A DNA stretch of 10,299 nt from CAIODY01 sp046051225 (lineage in GTDB: Bacteria > Bacteroidota > Bacteroidia > Chitinophagales > CAIODY01): assembly GCA_046051225.1 (NCBI GenBank), contig JBJOOR010000022.1, positions 1 to 10,299 on the forward strand, read 5' to 3'. Position numbers and translations under genes: made by a program. Below the pieces are notes generated by a model. It was not told the origin of the DNA, did no database searches, and was given only the letters and a program-made list of their open reading frames with translations. Positions 1-6,641 of the stretch are shown in pieces (position 1 is the first letter of the stretch; the number at the start of each line of letters is the position of its first letter).

Positions 1-81
1 TTGATCGAATGCAAGTTTACATTCCATCATTTCACATTTGTTTTGATCGAATGCAAGTTTACATTCCATTATTTCACATTT
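1..81. repeat. 42-bp direct tandem repeat, two copies
   Basis: Positions 1-39 and 43-81 match at 38 of 39 bases, the only difference being C28 versus T70. The period is exactly 42 bp, so a reading frame is preserved from copy to copy. The array touches the window edge and may continue to the left. Copies follow each other directly with no unique spacer, so this is not a CRISPR array. Each unit contains a short imperfect dyad (GAATG, 8 bases, CATTC). It could be coding (see the partial gene at 1-111) or an intergenic repeat. Confidence 0.93.
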
Positions 82-111
82 ATATAGGCTAACTTCAAAT
101 AAGAAATCCAT
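1..111 (-). CDS. Possible 5' end of a 14-residue-repeat protein, partial at left edge
   Basis: Read leftwards from an ATG at 109-111, 37 codons stay open to the window edge. The product begins MDFLFEVSLY and continues into two 14-residue repeats (KCEIMECKLAFDQN, then KCEMMECKLAFDQ). An in-frame TAG lies a few codons upstream of the ATG, so this would be the true N-terminus if the frame is real. Each unit carries two cysteines, five residues apart. I do not recognise a family. Caution is needed: the period is a multiple of three and the unit lacks stops in several frames, so openness across the repeat is weak evidence, and two plus-strand frames are also open here. No clear ribosome binding site or promoter is visible. 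The gene would lie just past the serS terminator and run in the same direction. Confidence 0.3.
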   Translation of the reverse strand, partial: MDFLFEVSLYKCEIMECKLAFDQNKCEMMECKLAFDQ

Positions 112-177
112 TAATAAACAATTTACAACCTAAGCATCACCTATTAAAGGCTAATAATAAACAAATGGGGTAAATTT

Positions 178-210
178 AAAAAGGCGAATCTGTGATGGAT
201 TCGCCTTTTT
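178..210 (-). terminator. Intrinsic terminator after serS
   Basis: A perfect 13-bp stem (178-190 with 198-210) encloses a 7-base loop. The GC-rich part pairs GGCGAATC with GATTCGCC, flanked by A5 and T5, so on either strand the hairpin ends in a T run. It starts 13 bases past the serS stop codon, which is where a serS terminator should be. It also separates serS from the repeat frame at the left edge. Confidence 0.88.
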
Positions 211-223
211 AATTTAATTTTTT

Positions 224-1495
224 TTAGTTTATCATTTCAGCACCAAAATATCGGTGTAATACTTTTGGCAATTTTATGCCATCGGGTGTTTGATTGTTTT
301 CTAATAATGAAGCTACAATACGAGGCAAAGCCAATGCACTACCATTTAATGAATGGGCAAATTGCATTTTACCATTAGCATCTTTAAATCTGCATTTCAT
401 TCGGTTGGTTTGAAATGTTTCGAAACAACTGGTGCTGCTTACTTCTAGCCAACGTTTTTGTGCTGCACTCCACACTTCAAAATCGAAAGTAAGTGCCGAT
501 GCAAAGCTCATATCACCGCCACATAGGCGCAAAATACGATAAGGCAATTCTAATTCTTGCAATAAATTTTCTACATGCTTTACCATGGTATCCAGCGTTT
601 GATAGCTTTTATCAGGATGTTCAATTTGTACAATTTCTACTTTATCAAATTGGTGCAATCGGTTTAATCCTCTTACATCTTTACCATAGCTACCTGCTTC
701 ACGGCGAAAACAAGGTGTATAAGCCGTCATTTTAATGGGCAATTCTTCTTCTTTTACAATCGTATCACGGTATATATTGGTTACAGGCACTTCGGCAGTA
801 GGTATTAAATAAAAATCATCCACCGTAGCATGATACATTTGCCCTTCTTTATCGGGCAATTGCCCTGTGCCATAGCCACTTGCAGCGTTTACTAGCAATG
901 GTGGCATCACTTCATGATAACCAGCATCAATGGCTTTATCTAAAAAAAAGGCAATCAATGCTCGTTGCAATTTTGCACCTTTTCCTTTATAAACAGGAAA
1001 GCCTGCACCCGTTAATTTTACACCCAATTCAAAATCAATTAAATTGTATTTGGTGGTTAATTCCCAATGTGGCAGTGCATCATCGGGCAATGTAGGAATT
1101 TCTTTTACTTGAAAAACCACTTCATTTTCTTCGGGTGTTTTGCCATTGGGTACTGATGAATGTGGCATATTGGGCAAGCGAACCAACAAATCATGCTGCT
1201 GTTTTTCAGTAGCTTCTAAATCAGTTTTTAATTGCTCGGTTTGTTTTTTCCAATCGGCTACTTGCCATTTTAATTGTTCGGCTTCTTCTTTTTTTCCATC
1301 TTTCATTAAAGCGCCTATTTGCTTGGCAGCATTATTTTGCTGCGCCAACACAGCATCATTTTGTTGTTGAATATTGCGGCGTTTTTCATCCATCGCCAAT
1401 ATTTCATCTACTACATTTATTTCTTTAAAATGTTTTTTTTGTAAGCCTTGTTTTACCTTTTCGGTTTCGGTACGTATTAGTTGAAGTGTAAGCAT
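224..1495 (-). CDS. serS: Seryl-tRNA synthetase
   Basis: Class II aminoacyl-tRNA synthetase that activates serine with ATP and charges tRNA-Ser (and tRNA-Sec where present) in the cytoplasm. The 423-residue length is usual for the family. Residues about 25-110 are the charged helical region expected to form the antiparallel coiled-coil arm that grips the tRNA long variable arm. The catalytic domain follows, with the serine-binding TAE triad at 233-235, motif 2 at about 256-286 (FRREAGSYGKDVRGLNRLHQF, with R264, R265 and E266), the EVSSTS segment near 351-356, and motif 3 NGSALALPR at 384-392. All main motifs are intact. The ATG at 1495 gives the normal family N-terminus (MLTLQLIR). The gene is last in the leftward block. 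An 82-bp gap with a promoter-like box separates it from the gene upstream, and a strong terminator follows. Confidence 0.97.
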   Translation of the reverse strand: MLTLQLIRTETEKVKQGLQKKHFKEINVVDEILAMDEKRRNIQQQNDAVLAQQNNAAKQIGALMKDGKKEEAEQLKWQVADWKKQTEQLKTDLEATEKQQHDLLVRLPNMPHSSVPNGKTPEENEVVFQVKEIPTLPDDALPHWELTTKYNLIDFELGVKLTGAGFPVYKGKGAKLQRALIAFFLDKAIDAGYHEVMPPLLVNAASGYGTGQLPDKEGQMYHATVDDFYLIPTAEVPVTNIYRDTIVKEEELPIKMTAYTPCFRREAGSYGKDVRGLNRLHQFDKVEIVQIEHPDKSYQTLDTMVKHVENLLQELELPYRILRLCGGDMSFASALTFDFEVWSAAQKRWLEVSSTSCFETFQTNRMKCRFKDANGKMQFAHSLNGSALALPRIVASLLENNQTPDGIKLPKVLHRYFGAEMIN

Positions 1496-1517
1496 GCAAT
1501 CGTTTTTTTTGAGGGTG

Positions 1518-1525
1518 CAAAAGTA
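1518..1525 (-). promoter_or_regulatory. Bacteroidota-type -7 box for serS
   Basis: On the minus strand the sequence reads TACTTTTGCACCC, an exact match to the TAnnTTTG -7 consensus of Bacteroidota primary-sigma promoters, here followed by the frequent CA. The box ends about 22 bases before the serS ATG, so transcription would start roughly 10-20 bases upstream of it. A -33 TTTG is not clear: the nearest candidate is a TTTC at 1541-1544 with a spacer of only 15. This suggests that serS can be transcribed independently of the genes upstream. Confidence 0.55.
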
Positions 1526-1577
1526 AGAAGATATTGATACGAAATAAAAAAGCAGTATTGATTTTTAAAAATGGGTA

Positions 1578-1910
1578 TTACTCCATTAGTTTCATTTTGG
1601 CTTTGTTTTGCCATCCAGCTTTGCTCGAAAATTTGGTATAAAATATTTTCAAATCGGCATCGGTGCTAAAAGGTGTAATAAATATTTTCTTGTGTGCATC
1701 GCTACCAAATTGGCTAAAATACCAAATGCCATTATTGTTGCCCACTTCGCTTTTATATTTGGTTTGATATACTATTAAATCGGCATCGCTAACAAATTTT
1801 ACAACAGCCACTTTTAGCTGTGCATCTTTGCTAAACTTACTGTTGTACACAATTTGTGCATTTGCATGTATGCCAACCATTATCAATAATAAAACAGAAA
1901 TGTATTTCAT
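1578..1910 (-). CDS. Small secreted DUF6150-like repeat protein
   Basis: This 110-residue protein has a clear Sec signal peptide: positively charged start, hydrophobic core over about residues 5-15, and probable signal peptidase I cleavage after HANAQ or ANA near residue 19. The mature part of about 90 residues is built from degenerate units of about 12-13 residues of the form F-x-S-D-A-D-L-x-(V/I)-(F/Y)-x-x-K, for example FVSDADLIVYQTK and FSTDADLKIFYTK, with a WYF segment in the middle and a GW near the end. The alternating pattern suggests short beta strands. I associate this pattern with the Bacteroidota DUF6150 family, whose function is unknown to me. Its ATG is only 4 bases past the rocD stop codon, so the two are almost certainly co-transcribed and perhaps translationally coupled. 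The shared transcript does not prove a shared pathway. Confidence 0.82.
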   Translation of the reverse strand: MKYISVLLLIMVGIHANAQIVYNSKFSKDAQLKVAVVKFVSDADLIVYQTKYKSEVGNNNGIWYFSQFGSDAHKKIFITPFSTDADLKIFYTKFSSKAGWQNKAKMKLME

Positions 1911-1914
1911 TGAA

Positions 1915-3165
1915 TTAACCTAATATAAAGTTTGAAAACGTATGAGCAATAATATCAACGGCAGTATTCATTTCAGTTTCATTAATGCATAATGGCGGCG
2001 CAAACCTAATCTTATCGCCATGTGTGGGCTTGGCAAGTAGGCCATTATCTCGTAATTGCAAACAAATATTCCAAGCTGTTTTTTCATCATCTGAATTTAT
2101 TTCAATAGCATTCAATAATCCTTTGCCTCGTACTTCTTTTATTAATGGATGATGTAATGCAGCTATTTTATGGCGAAATAAGTTGCCCATTTTTTCTGCA
2201 TTTTCCGCCATTTTTTCATTTTGCAATACTTCTAATGCAGCTATTGAAACAGCACAAGCCAAAGGGTTGCCACCATAAGTGCTGCCATGTTCGCCTGGTT
2301 TAATAGTAAGCATTATTTCATCATTGCAAAGCACCACACTTACAGGCATTGTGCCACCACTTAATGCTTTACCTAATATTAAAATATCGGCATGAACATT
2401 TTCATGATCAATGGCAAGCATTTTACCAGTGCGGCATAATCCTGTTTGAATTTCATCGGCAATAAACAACACATTGGCAGCTTTGCATAAATCAAAAGCT
2501 TGGCTTAAATAATTATTGGCAGGTACTATCACACCGGCTTCGCCTTGAATAGGCTCAACTAAAAAACCAGCCACATTGGGCTGCTTTAAAGCTTCAGCTA
2601 ATGCATCAATATCATTAAACGGTACTTTAATATAATTGGGCATATAAGGGCCAAAACCGTTGTAGCTATCGGGGTCGCTGCTAAATGAAATAACACCTGT
2701 GGTACGGCCATGAAAATTATGTTCGCATACAATTATTTGTGCTGTGTTTTCGGGTAATCCTTTTACGGTATAACTCCATTTACGACAAAGTTTTATAGCC
2801 GTTTCAACAGCTTCAACGCCACTGTTCATGGGCAATACTTTATCATAACCAAATAAATTGGTAATGTATTGTGCAAATTCGCCTAATTTATTATTGTGAA
2901 AAGCACGTGATGTAAGTGTTAGTTTTTGAGCTTGATCAATTAATGCATCTATTATTTTAGGATGACAATGCCCTTGATTAACGGCCGAATAAGCTGAAAG
3001 AAAATCGAAATATTTTTTACCTTCTACATCCCATACATATACTCCTTTTCCTTTTTCTAACACAACAGGAATGGGATGATAATTATGAGCATTGTACTCA
3101 TTTTCGATAGTTATAAATTCGGTTGATAAATTATTTAAAACAATTTGTTCCATAAAAAAACTCAT
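1915..3165 (-). CDS. rocD: Ornithine-oxo-acid aminotransferase
   Basis: PLP-dependent class III aminotransferase that transfers the delta-amino group of ornithine to 2-oxoglutarate, giving glutamate-5-semialdehyde, which cyclises to pyrroline-5-carboxylate. It thus links arginine/ornithine to proline and glutamate. Visible motifs are SAYSAVNQGHCHP (58-69), the NSGVEAVETA phosphate-binding stretch (114-123), HNFHGRTTG (149-157), EPIQGEAG (204-211), the cofactor-binding D237 in IADEIQTG, the Schiff-base lysine K266 in LGKALSGG, and GSTYGGNP (294-301). NSGVEA, the SAYSAVNQGH segment and overall similarity favour ornithine aminotransferase over acetylornithine or GABA aminotransferase. The length of 416 is normal. 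An alternative ATG at 3153 (MEQIVL) is also plausible and would remove only four residues. A 36-bp gap follows rlmH, and DUF6150 lies 4 bp downstream. Confidence 0.93.
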   Translation of the reverse strand: MSFFMEQIVLNNLSTEFITIENEYNAHNYHPIPVVLEKGKGVYVWDVEGKKYFDFLSAYSAVNQGHCHPKIIDALIDQAQKLTLTSRAFHNNKLGEFAQYITNLFGYDKVLPMNSGVEAVETAIKLCRKWSYTVKGLPENTAQIIVCEHNFHGRTTGVISFSSDPDSYNGFGPYMPNYIKVPFNDIDALAEALKQPNVAGFLVEPIQGEAGVIVPANNYLSQAFDLCKAANVLFIADEIQTGLCRTGKMLAIDHENVHADILILGKALSGGTMPVSVVLCNDEIMLTIKPGEHGSTYGGNPLACAVSIAALEVLQNEKMAENAEKMGNLFRHKIAALHHPLIKEVRGKGLLNAIEINSDDEKTAWNICLQLRDNGLLAKPTHGDKIRFAPPLCINETEMNTAVDIIAHTFSNFILG

Positions 3166-3170
3166 TTTTT

Positions 3171-3179
3171 GTAAAGGTA
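3171..3179 (-). promoter_or_regulatory. Weak -7-like box before rocD
   Basis: The minus strand reads TACCTTTAC just upstream of rocD, seven of eight bases of TAnnTTTG (A in place of the final G). It ends only a few bases from the first ATG. If active, it would give a nearly leaderless rocD message and would favour the second ATG at 3153. No convincing -33 element is seen, so rocD may simply be read through from rlmH. Confidence 0.25.
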
Positions 3180-3201
3180 AAATATTTAGTCATCAAAAAA
3201 A

Positions 3202-3669
3202 TTAATGATGATAATTTTCGTGATTAATGATAGTAAATACTCGGTATAATTGTTCGGTTAAAACCAATCGGGTAAGTTGATGTGGTAATACAAAATCGGA
3301 TATTCTGATTTTATTAAAAGTATTTATTTGTTCGGCATCCCAGCCATATCTGCCACCTATACAAAAACAAATATTTTTAATACCGCTTTGCATTTTTCGT
3401 TGAATAAAATTAGTGAAGGCTACTGTAGAATAGCGTTCGCCATTTTCATCTAAAAAGAAAAAGAAAGCATCTTTTTGTGGCAATTGTTTTAGCAAAAAAG
3501 TGGTTTCGGCTTTTTTAGTTTCATTTACCGAAAGCGAATTATTAGTTTTTGGATTAACCAATACCACTTCAAATTTGCAATAATGAATCAATCGTTTTTC
3601 AAACTCGGCAAAAGCTTTTTCGTAATAAGCAAATGATTCTTTGCTGATGGCGTATATATAAATTTTCAT
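3202..3669 (-). CDS. rlmH: 23S rRNA (pseudouridine1915-N3)-methyltransferase RlmH
   Basis: SPOUT-class methyltransferase that uses S-adenosylmethionine to methylate N3 of pseudouridine 1915 in helix 69 of 23S rRNA, acting on assembled ribosomes as a homodimer. At 155 residues it matches the family length of about 155-160. Visible hallmarks are the MKIYIYAIS start, the LDENGERYSTVAFTNFI segment, the SAM-binding glycine turn CIGGRYGWD, and the C-terminal trefoil-knot signature LPHQLTRLVLTEQLYRVFTI ending in NYHH. I chose the ATG at 3669 over a GTG six bases upstream because RlmH proteins normally begin directly with MKI. The sensor kinase stop codon is about 21 bases upstream, so the two genes probably share a transcript. 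The message continues towards rocD. Confidence 0.95.
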   Translation of the reverse strand: MKIYIYAISKESFAYYEKAFAEFEKRLIHYCKFEVVLVNPKTNNSLSVNETKKAETTFLLKQLPQKDAFFFFLDENGERYSTVAFTNFIQRKMQSGIKNICFCIGGRYGWDAEQINTFNKIRISDFVLPHQLTRLVLTEQLYRVFTIINHENYHH

Positions 3670-3690
3670 CGCCACAAAGTTTCAAAAAAA

Positions 3691-5886
3691 TTAGGCAACT
3701 TGCATCGTTACTTTCATCATTTCTTTAAACAATTCATCAGGGTCGAATGGTTTGGTGATATAACCACTAAAGCCCAAATCTAATACTCGGTTTTTTGTTT
3801 CGGATGATGCATCGGCACTTAATGCAATGATGGGAATAGTTTTTAAATATTCGCCTTCCGATTCTCTTATTTTATGTGTAGCCTCATAACCATCTACAGT
3901 GGGCATTTGCAAATCCATTAATATTAAATCATAGGTTTTAAGTTTGGTCATTTCAAAAGCTTCTTGCCCATTTTCGGCAAAATCTAATTCGCCTACATTC
4001 CATTTGGTTAAAAATTGTTTTACTACAAATGTGTTTATTTTATTGTCTTCGGCCACTAAAACATTTAATTTTTCAAGATTTTTATCACTCGTATTTTTCT
4101 GGCGACTGATGATAACTTTTTCGGCTTCAATAATACCACCTAATTCAAATTTAAGATTTACCATAAATGTAGAGCCTTTGCCTATTTCGCTGCTAGCAGC
4201 AATGTTGCCGCCTTGTAGCTCAACTAATTTTTTGCTAATGGCTAAGCCTAAACCTGTGCCGCCATATTTGCGATTTACTTCCATATTGGCTTGTGTAAAT
4301 TCTTTAAATAAATTATTGCATTGTTCAGGCGTCATTCCTATTCCTGTATCGGTTACACTTAATTGAATAATGGTATCTCTTTCAGTAGTTTCAACGTGTT
4401 GAAATTTTATAGTTACCGAGCCTTCATCTGTAAATTTAATAGCATTAGATAATAAATTTGTAACCACTTGATTAAATCTTAAATTATCACCAATCAAATT
4501 ATTATTAAGGGTTTTATCAGTTTCAATTTTCAATTCAATTCCTTTTTCTAAAGCCCGTAATTGGTTGGTAGCATAAATATCATTCATCAAACTATGCATA
4601 TTAAATTCAACTTTCGAAAACTCGAATTTACCAGCTTCAATTTTCGAAAAATCTAAAATATCATCTACCAAAAGTTTTAAATGCTTTGCCGAAAACTCTA
4701 ATAATTTAATATATCGTTCTTGGCTTGGCGATGGATTTTCGCAAAGCAATAAATTAGCAATACCTATTACACCATTGATGGGTGTTCGTATTTCATGGCT
4801 CATGGTAGATAAGAAAAGCGATTTTGCAATATCAGATTTTTCGGCTTTTTGTTTTTCCAATTGTGCCACTTCCATATCGCTCATTGCTTTTTTCAAAGCT
4901 TCAACCATTAATTTTCTCGATTCAATTTCATTTAATAAATCTTGTTTTTGCTTAAATGAATTTTTTACTACTCGTGATAAATCACCAAATTCGGTATTCG
5001 ATTTTTCTAAATTTTTAATGGCTGCCGCATCGCCTCTATTTAAGGCTGCTGCAATTTTTTGTAAAGGTAAATTTACCCAAATAATAAAGAAGAATAAACA
5101 TACAGTGGCAAAGCCTACGCAGCATAAAATAAAAAACAAAAGATTAGATTTAAAATCGGCTGCAAAGCTTGAATAGATATCAGAATTTTTAATTACTTTA
5201 ATAGATGTAATGGGTTGAAGATTGGCATCTAAAAATGCCATATTAAAACTTACTTCTCCTTTTTTTAAATCGTAGTCGGGTTCGGTTTCGGCATTTGCTT
5301 TTTCAAATTGTAAAGTTGAATTAGCCAATTGTTGTTGCCAAGTTTTTAATTTATTATTATCAATAATTTCGGCGGCTAATACATAGCCCAATGTATTATT
5401 ATTGCTAATTATTGGCGATGCCGAAACTCTTACTAATTGATTTTTATAGGATGTATAAAACTGAACATCTTTATTCGAGTTTAAATTTTTTTGTAAATCA
5501 TTTTTATTAAATAAAATATCTTTGTTTTTTAAATCGCTAAGCAATGCCGAAAATTTTGGATTAAAATTTTGATCAGTTACACACAAGTATTGAATACCTA
5601 TTTGCTGCGCAATATTGGATACATTATTCAACAACCAATCATTGTTTTTTTTGCCCTGCATATATACCTGCATATCTGCCCAACTGGCTTTATCGGCTAC
5701 AAAATTTTTAATTGGTAAAACACTATTATCTAAAAGGCTTGAAAATTCGGTTTGCGCTTCGGCACATCTTTGTTTTAAAAGCAATTGCGTATTGCCCATA
5801 ATTACTTTATTAAACTGATATACTACGCCGCCAAATAGCAACAAGCAAGCTGCAATAAGCAACATTAATTTATTTCTTACTTTCAT
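3691..5886 (-). CDS. CHASE4-type hybrid sensor histidine kinase with C-terminal receiver
   Basis: Inner-membrane hybrid kinase of 731 residues, numbered from the ATG at 5886. MKVRNK precedes a first membrane helix (about 7-24). An extracytoplasmic domain (about 25-245) contains the DKASWADMQVYM motif near 65-77, typical of CHASE4 sensor domains. A second helix (about 247-271), a HAMP-like linker and a coiled coil (about 313-358) follow. The HisKA box has H364 in MSHEIRTPING. The ATPase domain shows NLLSNAIKF (N481), DTGIGM (D513) and GGTGLGL (542-548). The receiver has the acidic pair in VAEDN, phosphoacceptor D658 in LILMDLQMP, and K712. No DNA-binding or Hpt domain is present and no partner regulator is adjacent, so the phosphate must pass to an unlinked protein. 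The ligand is unknown. A GTG at 5937 would add 17 residues, but the ATG gives the better signal-anchor. Confidence 0.92.
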   Translation of the reverse strand: MKVRNKLMLLIAACLLLFGGVVYQFNKVIMGNTQLLLKQRCAEAQTEFSSLLDNSVLPIKNFVADKASWADMQVYMQGKKNNDWLLNNVSNIAQQIGIQYLCVTDQNFNPKFSALLSDLKNKDILFNKNDLQKNLNSNKDVQFYTSYKNQLVRVSASPIISNNNTLGYVLAAEIIDNNKLKTWQQQLANSTLQFEKANAETEPDYDLKKGEVSFNMAFLDANLQPITSIKVIKNSDIYSSFAADFKSNLLFFILCCVGFATVCLFFFIIWVNLPLQKIAAALNRGDAAAIKNLEKSNTEFGDLSRVVKNSFKQKQDLLNEIESRKLMVEALKKAMSDMEVAQLEKQKAEKSDIAKSLFLSTMSHEIRTPINGVIGIANLLLCENPSPSQERYIKLLEFSAKHLKLLVDDILDFSKIEAGKFEFSKVEFNMHSLMNDIYATNQLRALEKGIELKIETDKTLNNNLIGDNLRFNQVVTNLLSNAIKFTDEGSVTIKFQHVETTERDTIIQLSVTDTGIGMTPEQCNNLFKEFTQANMEVNRKYGGTGLGLAISKKLVELQGGNIAASSEIGKGSTFMVNLKFELGGIIEAEKVIISRQKNTSDKNLEKLNVLVAEDNKINTFVVKQFLTKWNVGELDFAENGQEAFEMTKLKTYDLILMDLQMPTVDGYEATHKIRESEGEYLKTIPIIALSADASSETKNRVLDLGFSGYITKPFDPDELFKEMMKVTMQVA

Positions 5887-6065
5887 AAGATGTGGTTTTA
5901 GAATGTTATAAATAGTTATCGAATAAATAAAAATCACACACGATTTTTATATGTGGTAAAAATAGAAGAGTAAAAAAGTAATTATAATACGTAATTGAAC
6001 TTATTTATATAAGCAGTTTTACTAAAATGATAAGATGGCGCTATTAAATTTTACCTGCATTACTT

Positions 6066-6095
6066 TTTGTTTCAACATCAAAATAGTTACATTTG
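6066..6095 (+). promoter_or_regulatory. Bacteroidota-type promoter for pyrR-pyrB
   Basis: A -33 TTTG at 6066-6069 is separated by 18 bases from a perfect TAnnTTTG -7 box (TACATTTG, 6088-6095). This is the best promoter match in the window. The box ends only 6 bases before the pyrR ATG at 6102, so the 5' leader should be a few bases at most, possibly absent. That leaves no space for a PyrR-binding attenuator upstream of pyrR. Confidence 0.72.
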
Positions 6096-6101
6096 TACCC
6101 G

Positions 6102-6635
6102 ATGGAGCAAAAAATTATCCTCGATGCTGCCCAACTTCAGCTTACCTTACGTAGGTTAGCTCATCAAATATTCGAACAACATCCAAATTTTATGAATACC
6201 ATTTTAATCGGCATACAGCCTCGTGGCGTAAGTATGGCTATTAGATTGGTGGAAACGATTAAACAAGAATTTAATATTGCCGATGTGCCATTTGGTGTGT
6301 TAGATGTATCGTATTATAGAGATGATGTGCATCGCGATTCAACTATTAAAAGTTATACATCAAAAATTGATATATCATTAGAAAATAAAAATGTGGTGCT
6401 GATTGATGATGTATTATATACTGGCAGAACAGTGCGAAGTGCATTAGATGCCATGTTGGCTTATGGCAGACCACAAAAAGTTGAATTATGTGTATTAATT
6501 GATAGAAAATTTAGCCGCCATTTACCCGTTCAGGCAGATTATGTGGGCAAAGCAATTGATTCGCACCTTTTACAAAAAGTAAAAGTAAAATGGAAAGAAC
6601 AAGACGATAAAGATGAAATATTACTACTTAATTAA
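6102..6635 (+). CDS. pyrR: PyrR: pyrimidine operon regulator / uracil phosphoribosyltransferase family
   Basis: Member of the type I phosphoribosyltransferase fold. In Firmicutes PyrR binds pyr mRNA in response to UMP/UTP and also has uracil phosphoribosyltransferase activity. The 177-residue length fits. Visible features are the pyrophosphate-loop-like GIQPRGVSMA (about 37-46), the flexible-loop segment DVSYYRDDVHRD (68-79), the PRPP-binding motif VVLIDDVLYTGRT (98-110) with D102 and D103, and the PyrR-type C-terminal stretch LIDRKFSRHLPVQADYVGK (132-150). I chose the ATG at 6102 over a TTG at 6093 because the TTG lies inside the -7 box. Only 6 bp separate it from pyrB, so the two form an operon. 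With no leader and no intergenic room, RNA attenuation here is doubtful. It may act in trans on other pyr transcripts or mainly as an enzyme; both are inference. Confidence 0.92.
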   Translation: MEQKIILDAAQLQLTLRRLAHQIFEQHPNFMNTILIGIQPRGVSMAIRLVETIKQEFNIADVPFGVLDVSYYRDDVHRDSTIKSYTSKIDISLENKNVVLIDDVLYTGRTVRSALDAMLAYGRPQKVELCVLIDRKFSRHLPVQADYVGKAIDSHLLQKVKVKWKEQDDKDEILLLN

Positions 6636-6641
6636 AATTAT

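Noticed and set aside
1..81. Possible CRISPR array at the left edge
   Set aside because: The two units follow head to tail with a uniform 42-bp period and no unique spacer sequences between them, and no cas genes are present.
493..1370. Three plus-strand open frames of about 70-80 codons
   Set aside because: They lie entirely antisense to serS, show no family motifs, and are explained by the reading frame of the real gene.
3944..5818. Plus-strand open frames of about 67-140 codons
   Set aside because: They are antisense to the sensor kinase, rich in Ser/Phe/Cys as expected for reverse-complement shadows, and have no recognisable domains.
5887..5937. GTG upstream start adding 17 residues to the sensor kinase
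   Set aside because: The added residues form no recognised signal, while the ATG at 5886 yields a basic stretch directly before the first membrane helix. The GTG also falls at the edge of a small dyad (5927-5950).
5927..5950. Hairpin ATAAAAATC-ACACAC-GATTTTTAT as a terminator or operator
   Set aside because: The stem is almost entirely A-T pairs, weak, and lies between divergent genes where no transcript needs to end. There is too little evidence to call an operator.
6093..6101. TTG upstream start for pyrR
   Set aside because: The TTG lies within the TACATTTG -7 box, so it should not be in the transcript; the ATG at 6102 gives the normal PyrR N-terminus.
5938..6101. tRNA, small RNA or riboswitch in the divergent spacer
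   Set aside because: I see no cloverleaf, conserved riboswitch core or PyrR-box-like sequence; only the pyrR promoter is supported.
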